NCBI RefSeq assembly: GCF_026343335.1
Contig: NZ_JAPELX010000001.1
Coordinates: 8,370,001 to 8,434,000, forward strand
DNA: 64,000 nucleotides
Source: Streptomyces sp. NBC_00078
GTDB lineage: Bacteria > Actinomycetota > Actinomycetes > Streptomycetales > Streptomycetaceae
Direction of reading: 5' to 3'
Part shown: piece by piece, positions 1 through 8,909 of the stretch
How positions within the stretch are numbered: position 1 is the first letter of the stretch
How the letters are laid out: every line of letters begins with the position of its first letter
Notes under the pieces: generated by a model
What the model was told of the DNA's origin: nothing
Databases searched by the model: none
What the model saw: only the letters and a program-made list of their open reading frames with translations
Translations under genes and position numbers: made by a program

Positions 1-99
1 TCGGGGGCCGGAGCGCTGCCGCTTGTCTCAGCGGTGCCACCGTCCGGGGAGAGCCCGCCGGCCGTCGCTGTCTCGTGCGCCGCAGATGTCCCGCTCGCC

Positions 100-960
100 T
101 CAGATCTCTCGCTGTCGGGTGTGCGAACGCTGTCCATGAGTCGACTCCTCGTCGAGCGGCTCGGCGGGCGCCACCGCCGTGGCGGACCGGCCGGCCCTCG
201 GCTGTGCGGCCCGCCGGTTCTCGGCGGCCCGCGACCAGGCGGGCGGGCGCCGGAGGGCGATCGTCTGTTCCGCGACCGGCTCCCCGGCCGTCGGCTCGGG
301 GACGGAGACCGGGTCCACGAGTTCTTCGGGCTGTGCGGTCTCTTCCGGCGCGGGCGCCGTGCGCGGCCGGCGGCGGGCCTCCACGTAGAAGACGCCGACC
401 AGGCTCAGCACCAGGCCCAGACCTCCGGCCAAGACCATGTATTCGAGCCGCGTCTTGGTCTGTGCCACCGGGTTCTGGGGCGGCACGATCGTCGTCATGC
501 GGATCATGGCCTTGGAGTTGACCTTCTGCTGCTTCTGGAACTGGTCCAGCCGGTCCTTGGCGTACGACGTCAGGAGCTTGTCCGAGGCGAGCACGGAGGC
601 CTTGTCGGTGCCGGTGACCGTGAGCCACATCAGCGGGCCCTGGGCGTTGTCGGCCAGCTTGGCCTCGAACGTGCCCTTCGCACCGAGGCCCTTGAGGTCC
701 CGCAGCGAGTCGTCGGAGTTGAGGTTGCGCGCCAGGCTGTCGGCCATACCGGTCAGCGAGGTCTGGGTGCTGAGGAAGGGATTGCCGTCATAGGCCACGG
801 TGGCCTTCTGGGAGTTGAGGAGGACCACCGTGCTCTGTGACTGGTAGGTGACCGGGACCATCGTGACCACGCCGACGATGAGGCCGGCGGTCAGCAGCAG
901 TCCCGGCAGCAGGACGTACCAGCGCCTGCGCATCACCCGGAAGATCTCAGCGAGATCCAT
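100..960 (-). CDS. Wzz/YveK-type polysaccharide chain-length protein
   Basis: A 286-residue inner-membrane protein of the chain-length determinant type, which sets polymer length during export of a surface glycopolymer. Two membrane segments are visible, at about residues 15-36 and 174-193. They flank an external domain, and a proline motif (PPQNP, 160-164) sits just before the second, as is usual for the family. There is no attached tyrosine-kinase domain; the rest is a long Pro/Ala/Arg-rich cytoplasmic tail. It is the last recognisable gene of a minus-strand operon with wecB, wecC and wecG. Its ribosome-binding region contains an unusual run of ten G. The 99 bases beyond its stop hold no gene start I can support. 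Confidence 0.8.
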   Translation of the reverse strand: MDLAEIFRVMRRRWYVLLPGLLLTAGLIVGVVTMVPVTYQSQSTVVLLNSQKATVAYDGNPFLSTQTSLTGMADSLARNLNSDDSLRDLKGLGAKGTFEAKLADNAQGPLMWLTVTGTDKASVLASDKLLTSYAKDRLDQFQKQQKVNSKAMIRMTTIVPPQNPVAQTKTRLEYMVLAGGLGLVLSLVGVFYVEARRRPRTAPAPEETAQPEELVDPVSVPEPTAGEPVAEQTIALRRPPAWSRAAENRRAAQPRAGRSATAVAPAEPLDEESTHGQRSHTRQREI

Positions 961-966
961 GGTGGT

Positions 967-976
967 CCCCCCCCCC
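967..976 (-). promoter_or_regulatory. G10 homopolymer in the wzz-like ribosome-binding region
   Basis: Ten consecutive C on the plus strand read as G10 on the coding strand, 7-16 bases before the ATG at 960. This is where a Shine-Dalgarno sequence would sit. The tract could change length by slippage and so alter translation; that is inference. Confidence 0.5.
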
Positions 977-1015
977 TAGCGACCAGACGTTCGACGAGCA
1001 TATGTTGCAAGCGGA

Positions 1016-2221
1016 TCATATGGGGAAGGTTCGGTCCGTGGGGCTCGTCCGGTCGACGGGTGCCTTCTGGCCGGTGGGTCTCGGTCGGTCGGTTGATGCC
1101 GGAAGGTCTGCCGGCGCCGGCAGGTCGGTCGGCCGCGGGCGCGTGGCCGCCGTGCCTCCTGCCAGCAGTACGTCGGCGATACGGTCGCTCGCGCGGCCGT
1201 CCCACAACTCGGGCCGGCGCGGCGCGGGCGGAGCGTCCAGCACCTGGTTCACGACGGCCACGATGCGCTCCGGGTCCCGGCCAGCCAGCACGTTGGTGCC
1301 CTGCTCGACGGTGATGGGGCGCTCGGTGTTGTCGCGCAGGGTCACGCAGGGCACGCCCAGCGCGGTGGTCTCCTCCTGCACACCGCCGGAGTCGGTGAGG
1401 ACCACGCGCGCGGCGTCCTGAAGGGCGATGAAGTCCAAGTACCCTGCGGGCTCCACGAGTTGAATGCCTCCCGGGACTCCGATGGCGGCCAGCTTCCCGG
1501 CCGCCCGCGGGTGCACGGGCAGCACGAGCGGGCAGCTCCCGGCGATCTCGCCGAGCGCCTTCAGGAGTCCGGCGAGGACCTCGGGGTCGTCGACGTTGGC
1601 GGGCCGGTGCAGGGTGACCAGCCCGAACTCGCCCTTGGACAGCCCGTATCGGCCAAGGACGTTCGAGGCGCGGGCCCGTTCCAGGTTGGCCAGCAGCGTG
1701 TCGATCATGACGTTGCCGACGAGGTGGACCTGGTCCTCCCGGTAGCCCTCCGCGCGCAGGTTGTCCACGGCGTCGGGGGAGGGGGCCAGCAGGTAGTCGG
1801 CGACACGGTCGGTGGCGACGCGGTTGATCTCCTCAGGCATGCCCCAGTCGCGGCTGCGCAGGCCGGCCTCGACATGGGCGAGCAGCGGTCCGGCCTTGGC
1901 GGTGACCAGGGCGCAGGCCAGCGTGGAGTTGATGTCACCGACCACGACCACGATGTCCGGCGACAACTCCTGAAGGAGCGGCTCGAACGCGGTCATCACC
2001 CGCCCGGTCTGCTCGGCGTGGGTGCCGGAGCCGACCCCGAGGAAGCGTTCGGGCGGGCGGATGCCGAGGTCGGCGAAGAACACGTCGTTCATGGCCGGGT
2101 CGTAGTGCTGGCCGGTATGGACGAGGAACACCTCGGCGCCCCGGCGTTCCAGGGCGTCCATCACCGGTTTGATCTTCATGTAGTTGGGTCGTGCTCCGGC
2201 GACACACACGATGCGCGGCAT
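1016..2221 (-). CDS. wecB: UDP-N-acetylglucosamine 2-epimerase (non-hydrolysing)
   Basis: Interconverts UDP-GlcNAc and UDP-ManNAc in the cytoplasm, the first step to ManNAc-type sugars. Family motifs are clear: GARPNYMKI near the start, HTGQHYD, GDINST, HVEAGLRS, PEEINR and DSGGVQEE. The enzyme body ends near residue 360. The last ~40 residues are a low-complexity Pro/Thr/Asp/Arg tail not typical of the family; it may be read-through into former spacer DNA. Only 3 bases separate its start from the end of wecC, so the two are probably co-translated. The product is the substrate of WecC. Confidence 0.92.
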   Translation of the reverse strand: MPRIVCVAGARPNYMKIKPVMDALERRGAEVFLVHTGQHYDPAMNDVFFADLGIRPPERFLGVGSGTHAEQTGRVMTAFEPLLQELSPDIVVVVGDINSTLACALVTAKAGPLLAHVEAGLRSRDWGMPEEINRVATDRVADYLLAPSPDAVDNLRAEGYREDQVHLVGNVMIDTLLANLERARASNVLGRYGLSKGEFGLVTLHRPANVDDPEVLAGLLKALGEIAGSCPLVLPVHPRAAGKLAAIGVPGGIQLVEPAGYLDFIALQDAARVVLTDSGGVQEETTALGVPCVTLRDNTERPITVEQGTNVLAGRDPERIVAVVNQVLDAPPAPRRPELWDGRASDRIADVLLAGGTAATRPRPTDLPAPADLPASTDRPRPTGQKAPVDRTSPTDRTFPI

Positions 2222-2224
2222 GGC

Positions 2225-3484
2225 CTAGAGCACCTCGATCGTGGGTCCGGACGGCAGCCGTCTGCGGCAGTCGAGGACGAAGGGAGCGTGCTCGGCGATG
2301 AGTTCGTAGTCGAAGCTGTCGTGGTCGGTGAGCAGGACCACCACGTCGGCGGCCGCCAGCTCCTTGGGCGTCGGTTCGACCCGGACCAGCCGGTTGTCCA
2401 CCGGCAGGCCCTCCACGACGTGCGGGTCCGCGGCCCTGACCTGGGCCCCCATGTCGAGCAGCAGTCGGGAGATGCGCAGGGCGGGCGACTCGCGGGCGTC
2501 GCCGGTGTTCTTCTTGTACGCCAGACCGAGCAGCAGGATCCGCGAGCCGTTCACGGAACGGCGCCTGTCGTTGAAGAGGTCGCCGATCCGGCGCGTCACG
2601 TACTCGGGCATGTGGTTGTTGATGTCGTTGGCCAGTTCCACGAAGCGGAAGCTCTGGCCGAGTTCGCGCTGCACACGCCAGGAGAGGTAGGAGGGGTCGA
2701 TCGGCAGGCAGTGGCCGCCGACACCCGGTCCGGGCGTGAACTTCATGAACCCGAACGGCTTGGTGGAGGCCGCGTCGATGGCCTGCCAGACGTCGATGTC
2801 CAGGTGGTGGGCGAACATGGCGATCTCGTTGACCAGCGCGATGTTCACATGCCGGAAGGTGTTCTCCAGCAGCTTGGCGAGTTCGGCCTCCTTGGGCGAA
2901 CCCACCGGCACGACGGTGTCGACGAGTTGCGCGTAGAAGTCCTGAACGGCCTTGAGGGAGGTTGGGTTGACACCGGAGACGACCTTCGGGGTCTGCTGGA
3001 AGCCCCATACGGCGTTCCCCGGATCGATCCGCTCCGGGCTGTAGCCGAGGTGGAAGTCGCTGCCCGCGACCAGGCCCGAGCCCTCCTCCAGGATCGGCGC
3101 GAACAGCTCCTGGGTGGTGCCGGGGTAGGTCGTCGACTCCAGGACGACCGTCGCTCCGGGGCGCAGGTAGCGGGCGAGGGTGACCGCCGACTCCTTGATG
3201 TACCGCAGGTCCGGTGTGCCCTCGTGCAGCGGGGTCGGGACGGTCACGACGGCGATGTCGAAACCGCCGCAGTCACGCGCCGATTCACTAGGGCGGTAGC
3301 TTTCGTTGTCCAGTGCCGCGCGGATCCGCTCGGACGACACGTCCTCGACGAAGGACTCACCGGCGGCAAGGCTCTTGATCCGCCGGGCGTCGACGTCGTA
3401 GCCGATCACCTCGTGTCCGACCTCGGCGGCCCGAACGGCCAGGGGCAGGCCGACGTATCCCTGTCCGACCACGACGACACGCAT
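2225..3484 (-). CDS. wecC: UDP-N-acetyl-D-mannosaminuronate dehydrogenase
   Basis: NAD-dependent oxidation of UDP-ManNAc to UDP-ManNAcA. The Rossmann motif GQGYVGLP lies at residues 7-14 and the catalytic-cysteine motif GGHCLPID is present, with the UDP-sugar binding domain (SRILLLGLAYKKNTGD) after it. The start at 3484 (MRVVVVG) is chosen because its ATG overlaps the stop of wecG as ATGA and the family begins there. A frame extension upstream is non-family sequence. Length 419 aa is normal. With wecB it supplies an acidic amino sugar for the surface polymer. Confidence 0.92.
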   Translation of the reverse strand: MRVVVVGQGYVGLPLAVRAAEVGHEVIGYDVDARRIKSLAAGESFVEDVSSERIRAALDNESYRPSESARDCGGFDIAVVTVPTPLHEGTPDLRYIKESAVTLARYLRPGATVVLESTTYPGTTQELFAPILEEGSGLVAGSDFHLGYSPERIDPGNAVWGFQQTPKVVSGVNPTSLKAVQDFYAQLVDTVVPVGSPKEAELAKLLENTFRHVNIALVNEIAMFAHHLDIDVWQAIDAASTKPFGFMKFTPGPGVGGHCLPIDPSYLSWRVQRELGQSFRFVELANDINNHMPEYVTRRIGDLFNDRRRSVNGSRILLLGLAYKKNTGDARESPALRISRLLLDMGAQVRAADPHVVEGLPVDNRLVRVEPTPKELAAADVVVLLTDHDSFDYELIAEHAPFVLDCRRRLPSGPTIEVL

Positions 3485-4254
3485 CAGTGACTCCTGTTCG
3501 CGGGGACGGCCGACGGGGTGGGCCGGATCAGCTCGCGCGCCGTCATGAGGAGGAAGGAGACATTGGTGGTGAGATAGCGCCGGCCCAGGCGGCGCGGCTC
3601 CTGCAGCGCGCGGTAGAGCCACTCAAGACCCCACCGCTGCCAGGAGACCGGAGCCCGTTTGGTGACCCCGGCCAGGATGTCGAAGGAGCCGCCGACCCCG
3701 TGCACCACGCGGGCGCCCGTGCGGGCGCCGTGGGCGGCGGTGAAGATCTCCTTCTTCGGCGAGGTCATGCCAAGGAACAGCATCTGGGCGCCGCTTCGCG
3801 CGATGCCGTCCGCGATCGCCTCCTGCTCCAGGTCGTCGAAGTAGCCGTTGCGGCTGCCGGCCACCTTCAGACCGGGGAAGCGGTCGGCCACCCGGAGCAG
3901 CATCCGCTCCAGCACGTCCTGCCTGGCGCCGAGGAAGTACACGGGGATGCCCGAGGTCTCCGCCTCGGCCAGCAGCCGCAGGAACAGGTCGATTCCGGCC
4001 ACCCGCTCCGGCAGCGGGGCACGCAGCACGCGGCCGGCCCACACCACGGCCTGTCCGTCGGCGAGGACGAGATCACAACCCGCCACGGCCTTGGCGAGCT
4101 GGTCGTTGCGCCGCATGTTCACCAGCTTCGCGGCGTTGACCACCCCGATCTCCAGCTGTCGGCCGTCCCGCACCGCCGCGAGGCAGCGTTGCACGGTCTC
4201 GTCCATGGTCAGTGGGTCCAGCTCGACCCCGAACAGCGTCCGACGCCCGCTCAT
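3484..4254 (-). CDS. wecG: WecG/TagA/CpsF-family glycosyltransferase
   Basis: Transfers a ManNAc-type sugar from its UDP donor to a lipid-linked acceptor at the membrane. The 256-residue protein has the family's conserved blocks: NAAKLVNM, LADGQAVVWAGR, LFLGARQDV-like PVYFLGARQ, GYFDD, and GMTSPKKE near residue 175. The start at 4254 is set by the ATGA overlap with the preceding gene's stop; the end overlaps wecC in the same way. Since WecC precedes it in the pathway, the donor could be UDP-ManNAcA (as in WecG) or UDP-ManNAc (as in TagA); the sequence alone does not decide. Confidence 0.85.
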   Translation of the reverse strand: MSGRRTLFGVELDPLTMDETVQRCLAAVRDGRQLEIGVVNAAKLVNMRRNDQLAKAVAGCDLVLADGQAVVWAGRVLRAPLPERVAGIDLFLRLLAEAETSGIPVYFLGARQDVLERMLLRVADRFPGLKVAGSRNGYFDDLEQEAIADGIARSGAQMLFLGMTSPKKEIFTAAHGARTGARVVHGVGGSFDILAGVTKRAPVSWQRWGLEWLYRALQEPRRLGRRYLTTNVSFLLMTARELIRPTPSAVPANRSH

Positions 4255-5414
4255 ATTCGGCCCCCCTGCCAGGCGTGGAGCATCCAGCCGAACTCGTACG
4301 GCCGGCATTCGCGATCCACGGACAGCGGGCGGTACACCCGGTCCAAGGACTTCAGCCGCAGGCCCGGAGCGACCCGGGTGGACAGACCCCGGGCGGCGCG
4401 TACGGCCTTCTTCGGGTCGCCCCGGTAGACCTTGCGCCAGGTGGCACCCAGCTCGTCGAGGATCATGGGCTCCCGGTGCTGCGAGCCGGCGAGTTCGGGT
4501 ACGTCCGTCATCCAGCGCAGGCCCTTGCGGACCGCCGCGCCGAAGTCGGTGCCGCCGGCGTCGGCGAGGTCGAACAGCGCGGTCGGCGCCATCGCGTGCT
4601 GGTGGACGCTGTAGACCGGGTAGCCCTCCACGACACCGCCGGTGCGTGCGTCGTAGTGCCACCACCACTGGCCGCCGTCGCCCTGCAGCTCACAGATGCG
4701 CGCCGCGCACGCCTCGGACGCGGCCAGCGCCTCCGGGTCGCCGTCCCCGCCGGCGTGGGCGCGGGCCAGGGCCTGCAGCGGATAGGTCTGGTCGGCGAAG
4801 CAGCTCACATGCGCCCGGTACCAGGGCACCAGACCGGGTGCGGTGGCGTGCGGGAACAGCGGACTGTTTCCGATCCGGGCTCGCAGCAGACGGTCCCGAG
4901 CCGCGGTGAAACGTCTCTCCACGTCGACCGTGTCGCGAGCCGCCGCGAGGGCGGACAGCACCCATGCCGCCTCGACGGTGTACTGCGGCCGGCCCTCCAC
5001 GTCCAGAGCCTCGACCCGTTCGAGGGCGTCGGACAGTTTGGGATGTTCGGTCTCGGCGGCGGACCAGGCGATGAGCGCCGCGTCGCCGAGGTTGGTCACC
5101 GCGGGCAGCGATTCGACCAGCAGACCCGCGAACTCCTGGGCCGTGCGCCCGCCGAGCACCGCACGCTGGCGGTCCTCGGGCAGATACCGGGCGCCCAGGA
5201 CGGTGATGGCGGCGTAGCGGGTACTGGTGCCACGCCGTTCCAAGGTCCAGGAACCATCGGGGGCTTGCCGCCCGGCCATGGTGTGGACGAAGGCCTCCCC
5301 GCCGGGGAGCAGCATCGACGGCAGCCCCGACTCGGCGACTGCGAGCAGCCGTTGGGCGAGTGCGAGCAGCGGCGGGTCCTCGTCGCCGAGCGCCGCGAGA
5401 CGTGTGTTGGTCAT
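4251..5414 (-). CDS. alpha/alpha-toroid (prenyltransferase/cyclase-like) protein, function unknown
   Basis: A 387-residue, soluble-looking protein made of repeated helical pairs, with aromatic motifs such as DGGQWWWHYD, PQYTVEAAWVLSAL and YSVHQHAMAP. These resemble the alpha/alpha barrel of squalene-cyclase or prenyltransferase-like proteins. I cannot identify the cyclase DxDD motif, so catalysis is not claimed. It is the first gene of the wec-type operon (ATGA overlap with wecG). Start 5414 (MTNTRL) is preferred over an 18-codon extension of non-family character. A role in processing the polymer or its lipid carrier is inferred only from position. Confidence 0.6.
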   Translation of the reverse strand: MTNTRLAALGDEDPPLLALAQRLLAVAESGLPSMLLPGGEAFVHTMAGRQAPDGSWTLERRGTSTRYAAITVLGARYLPEDRQRAVLGGRTAQEFAGLLVESLPAVTNLGDAALIAWSAAETEHPKLSDALERVEALDVEGRPQYTVEAAWVLSALAAARDTVDVERRFTAARDRLLRARIGNSPLFPHATAPGLVPWYRAHVSCFADQTYPLQALARAHAGGDGDPEALAASEACAARICELQGDGGQWWWHYDARTGGVVEGYPVYSVHQHAMAPTALFDLADAGGTDFGAAVRKGLRWMTDVPELAGSQHREPMILDELGATWRKVYRGDPKKAVRAARGLSTRVAPGLRLKSLDRVYRPLSVDRECRPYEFGWMLHAWQGGRI

Positions 5415-5667
5415 CGGTTGGACACACCAACCCCCTGATTTCGCGCAGAGTTGTGAGCGCCGCGACACGGGCGGTCGGGCGGTGGAGGCAAGGCAGACGT
5501 CAGGCCTCGGAGCGGATGCCGCTCCTCGCTTCAGACACAGGTGTTCCCACCCGGTAACCCCCCCTGGGCACTACTGGTTCGTGTGCTCATTGTGCTTGGG
5601 CTGCACAGTTCGCACACATGTTATGCCGGTGAATGTTCGAAGATTTGCGATTTGGCGGAAACCTGAG
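5415..5667. other. intergenic region upstream of the wec-type operon
   Basis: 253 bases without a gene. The part from about 5560 to 5660 is distinctly lower in GC than its surroundings and should hold the promoter of the minus-strand operon starting at 5414. I could not fix -35 and -10 boxes with confidence. Confidence 0.35.
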
Positions 5668-6267
5668 TCATGCGCGTTCGACGAGTTCGCCGTCCTTCTC
5701 GTCGTGCAGCGCGCCCGTCTCGGGGCACTCCCACGTGCCCGGTTCGCGCTCCCGCTCGACCAGTCGGACGCCGGCCCGGCCGACCCAGCCGATCCGGCGC
5801 GCCGGAACCCCGGCCACCAGGGCGAAGTCCGGCACGTCCCGGGTCACCACGGCACCCGCCGCGACCATCGCCCAACGGCCGACACGCACCGGCGCGACGC
5901 ACACCGAGCGGGCCCCCAGTGAGGCCCCCTCGGCCACCGTCACGGCCACGGCCTCCCAGTCGCCACCGCGCTTCAACCTGCCCTGCGGGTCCACGGAACG
6001 GGGGAAGTAGTCGTTGGTGAGGACGGCCGCCGGACCGACGAACACCCCGTCACCGAGCACCGCGGGTTCGTATACCAGCGCGTGGTTCTGGAGCTTCACG
6101 TGGTCGCCGATCCGGACACCGGGGCCGACGTACGCCCCCCGGCCCACGATGCACCCGCTGCCCAGCCGGGCGTCCTCCCGAATCTGGGCAAGATCCCAGA
6201 CCGTCGTTCCGTCGCCGACCGTGGCGCTGTCATCGACCTGGGCGGTCGGCTGCATCTTGAAGCTCAC
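5668..6267 (-). CDS. left-handed beta-helix sugar N-acetyltransferase (WbpD-like)
   Basis: A 199-residue hexapeptide-repeat acetyltransferase (repeats such as VGDGTTVWD, RLGSGCIVGRGAYVG, HVKLQNHALVYE). It resembles enzymes that acetylate the 3-amino group of UDP-2-acetamido-3-amino uronic acids. FVGPAAVLTNDYFPRS and LVAGVPARRIGWVG are typical of that group. Start GTG at 6267 is chosen for the AAGAAAGG ribosome site 9 bases upstream and the GTGA overlap with the upstream remnant; ATG 6255 is the alternative. The partner aminotransferase and oxidoreductase of the diacetamido-uronate route are absent. The C-terminus has a CPETG-containing extension. Confidence 0.8.
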   Translation of the reverse strand: MSFKMQPTAQVDDSATVGDGTTVWDLAQIREDARLGSGCIVGRGAYVGPGVRIGDHVKLQNHALVYEPAVLGDGVFVGPAAVLTNDYFPRSVDPQGRLKRGGDWEAVAVTVAEGASLGARSVCVAPVRVGRWAMVAAGAVVTRDVPDFALVAGVPARRIGWVGRAGVRLVEREREPGTWECPETGALHDEKDGELVERA

Positions 6268-6548
6268 CGGGTTGAACCTTTCTTCTCGTCGAGCGGAACC
6301 GGAAACGCCGCCTCGCGCACCGCGCGCCAAGGACGGACGGGGTCGATTCCCGCCAGGTGCCGGCGCTCGTGCCCCAGGACGCTGTGCGAGCCGATGAAGC
6401 CGGCACCGCCGGTCACCAGGATTCTGGTTGTCATGAGGAGAGGCACCCCTGCTGTGGTCGCCGAGGACGAAACGGTGGGCGTCCGGAACGTATGAGTGAG
6501 GGGGCGCAAACGGGTACCTGGGCCACCGGACAACAGGAGCGCCGTCAC
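6264..6548 (-). pseudogene. chimeric scar: start of a sugar nucleotidyltransferase fused to start of an NAD-sugar epimerase
   Basis: A 94-codon frame that joins fragments of at least two polysaccharide genes. Residues 1-20 (LLLSGGPGTRLRPLTHT) match the N-terminal nucleotide-binding loop of RmlA-type glucose-1-phosphate thymidylyltransferases. After ~18 unrelated residues, MTTRILVTGGAGFIGSH is the Rossmann start of an RmlB/GalE-type epimerase or dehydratase. The last ~40 residues belong to neither and I cannot assign them. No catalytic domain survives. The stop overlaps the start of the acetyltransferase (GTGA), so the reading frame may still help its translation. Confidence 0.75.
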
Positions 6549-6717
6549 GAGATCACCATACTTTCGGCGAACTCACCGAAGGAAGCATTCCGCTTACGGG
6601 CGGCTTGAACGGGGCGCCCGGCCTCGTCGTCGCCCCGGGCCGACGGCACCGCTGGACCCGTCGTCCCCGGCGTGCCGCCCATCGCCCCGCATTTATCAGG
6701 TCAAGCGTCCCGGACTC

Positions 6718-6746
6718 TTGACTCGTAAGGCGCCCGCCGCGATTCT
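6718..6746 (+). promoter_or_regulatory. candidate promoter for the secreted amidohydrolase
   Basis: TTGACT at 6718-6723 and GATTCT at 6741-6746, 17 bases apart, lie about 75 bases before the GTG start at 6822. The match to a housekeeping promoter is moderate. Confidence 0.35.
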
Positions 6747-6821
6747 CTCCATACATTGTGCGGGTCATGACAACCTCACGGGTCGGTCAATCCGCCATCT
6801 GCCGACCGAGGGACGTGGGCC

Positions 6822-8882
6822 GTGACGCTGACTCGACGCTGGTACCGCAGACGAAAGAACGTCACCGTGCTGTCGCTGCTCCTGCTGGTGCTGGCCATGG
6901 CCCTCGGCCCCACGCCGAGTTCGGCTGCCGCCGGCGACTGGTGGATCCCGGCCGCGCGCCCCCACCCGGACTCCCAGATCGATGTCACCGGCGAACCGTT
7001 CACCGGCACCGACTCGGCGGGCAAGGTGCGGGGGTTCGTCGACGCGCACAACCACCTGTTCTCGAACGAGGCCTTCGGCGGGCGGCTGATCTGCGGCAAG
7101 GTGTTCTCCGAGGCGGGGGTCGCGGACGCGCTCAAGGACTGCCCCGAGCACTACCCCGACGGCACACTCGCGATCTTCGACTACATCACCCACGGCGGAG
7201 ACGGAAAGCACGACCCGGTCGGCTGGCCCACCTTCAAGGACTGGCCGGCGTACGACTCGATGACCCATCAGGCGGACTACTACGCCTGGGTGGAGCGGGC
7301 CTGGCGCGGCGGCCAGCGGGTGCTGGTCAACGACCTCGTCACCAACGGCGTGATCTGCTCGGTCTACCCCTTCAAGGACCGCAGCTGCGACGAGATGACG
7401 TCGATCCGCCTGCAGGCGAAGATGACGTACGCCCTGCAGGACTACATCGACAAGATGTACGGCGGCCCGGGCAAGGGCTGGTTCCGGATCGTCACCGACA
7501 GCGCGCAGGCCCAGGAGGTCATCAAGCAGGGCAAGCTGGCGGTCATCCTGGGGGTGGAGACCTCCGAGCCGTTCGGCTGCAAGCAGATCCTGGACGTTCC
7601 GCAGTGCAGCAAGGCGGACATCGACAAGGGCCTCGACGAGTTGTACGGGCTCGGCGTGCGCTCGATGTTCCTGTGCCACAAGTTCGACAACGCGCTGTGC
7701 GGCGTCCGCTTCGACTCCGGCGGGCTCGGAACGGCCATCAACGTCGGGCAGTTCCTGTCGACCGGTACCTTCTGGCAGACCGAGAAGTGCACCGGCCCGC
7801 AGCATGACAACCCCATCGGCAACGCGTCCTCCAGCGCGGAGGGGGACCTGCCGGCCGGCGTGAAGGTCCCCTCCTACGACAGTGACGCCCAGTGCAACAA
7901 GCGCGGGCTCACCGACCTCGGCGAATACGCCGTGCACGGCATGATGAAGCGCAAGATGATGCTGGAGATCGACCACATGAGCGTCAAGGCGGTCGGCCGG
8001 GTGCTCGACATCTTCGACGCCGCCTCCTACCCGGGCGTGATCTCCTCGCACAGTTGGATGGACCTCAACTGGACCGAACGCGTCTACTCGCTCGGCGGCT
8101 TCGTCGCCCAGTACATGCACGGTTCGGACGGGTTCGTCGCGGAGGCGAACCGCACCAAGGCGCTGCGCGACAAGTACCACGTGGGCTACGGCTTCGGCAC
8201 CGACTTCAACGGCGTCGGCGACCATCCCGCCCCACGCGGCGCGGACGCTCCCAACAAGGTCACCTACCCCTTCAAGAGCGTCGACGGCGCTTCGGTCATC
8301 GACAAACTCACCACCGGACAGCGCACGTTCGACTTCAACACCGACGGCGGCGCCCACGCCGGCATGATCCCCGACTGGATCGAGGACATCCGCAAGAACG
8401 GTGGCCAGGACGTGGTCAACGACCTGTTCCGAGGCGCCCAGTCCTACCTCGACACCTGGGGTGCGACCGAGCAGCACCAGGCATCGGTGAATCTCGCCAA
8501 CGGCAAGGCGGCGACGGCCAGTTCGTCCGAATGGAACCCCTTCACCAGCTACCAGCCGGGGCGGGCCGTCGACGGCGACAACGGCAGCAGGTGGGCGAGC
8601 GACTGGAGCGACGACCAGTGGTGGCAGGTCGACCTCGGCACCACCAACCGGGTCGGCCGCGTCACGCTGGACTGGGAGCGGGCGTACGGGAAGTCGTACC
8701 GCATCGAGGTCTCCACCGACGGCACGAACTGGCAGACCGTCTGGTCCACCACATCCGGCGACGGCGGCCTGGACACGGCCGAGTTCAACGCCACACCGGC
8801 CCGCTACGTCCGCATCCACGGCCTCGCCCGCGGCACCGGCTGGGGATACTCACTCAAGGAAGTGGGCGTCCACAGCGCCTGA
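6822..8882 (+). CDS. secreted M19-like amidohydrolase with C-terminal F5/8 type C domain
   Basis: A 686-residue exported protein. An Arg-rich start and hydrophobic core end in a signal-peptidase-like site near residue 37 (SSAAAGD). The body carries metal-dependent amidohydrolase/renal-dipeptidase-like motifs: FVDAHNHLF near residue 70, LEIDHMS, VISSHSW and YGFGTDFNG. From about 555 to the end is a discoidin (coagulation factor 5/8 type C) carbohydrate-binding domain (NLANGKAATASS, WASDWSDDQWWQVDLG, YVRIHG). It probably acts outside the cell on a peptide or cyclic substrate held near a glycan; the substrate is not known. The start is the GTG at 6822. Confidence 0.8.
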   Translation: MTLTRRWYRRRKNVTVLSLLLLVLAMALGPTPSSAAAGDWWIPAARPHPDSQIDVTGEPFTGTDSAGKVRGFVDAHNHLFSNEAFGGRLICGKVFSEAGVADALKDCPEHYPDGTLAIFDYITHGGDGKHDPVGWPTFKDWPAYDSMTHQADYYAWVERAWRGGQRVLVNDLVTNGVICSVYPFKDRSCDEMTSIRLQAKMTYALQDYIDKMYGGPGKGWFRIVTDSAQAQEVIKQGKLAVILGVETSEPFGCKQILDVPQCSKADIDKGLDELYGLGVRSMFLCHKFDNALCGVRFDSGGLGTAINVGQFLSTGTFWQTEKCTGPQHDNPIGNASSSAEGDLPAGVKVPSYDSDAQCNKRGLTDLGEYAVHGMMKRKMMLEIDHMSVKAVGRVLDIFDAASYPGVISSHSWMDLNWTERVYSLGGFVAQYMHGSDGFVAEANRTKALRDKYHVGYGFGTDFNGVGDHPAPRGADAPNKVTYPFKSVDGASVIDKLTTGQRTFDFNTDGGAHAGMIPDWIEDIRKNGGQDVVNDLFRGAQSYLDTWGATEQHQASVNLANGKAATASSSEWNPFTSYQPGRAVDGDNGSRWASDWSDDQWWQVDLGTTNRVGRVTLDWERAYGKSYRIEVSTDGTNWQTVWSTTSGDGGLDTAEFNATPARYVRIHGLARGTGWGYSLKEVGVHSA

Positions 8883-8909
8883 TTGAGGTATCGACAACCG
8901 AGGACACAC

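Noticed and set aside
1460..3490. A 676-codon plus-strand frame
   Set aside because: Shadow of wecB and wecC with no family features.
6765..8819. A 684-codon minus-strand frame
   Set aside because: Antisense to the secreted amidohydrolase gene; no recognisable domain.
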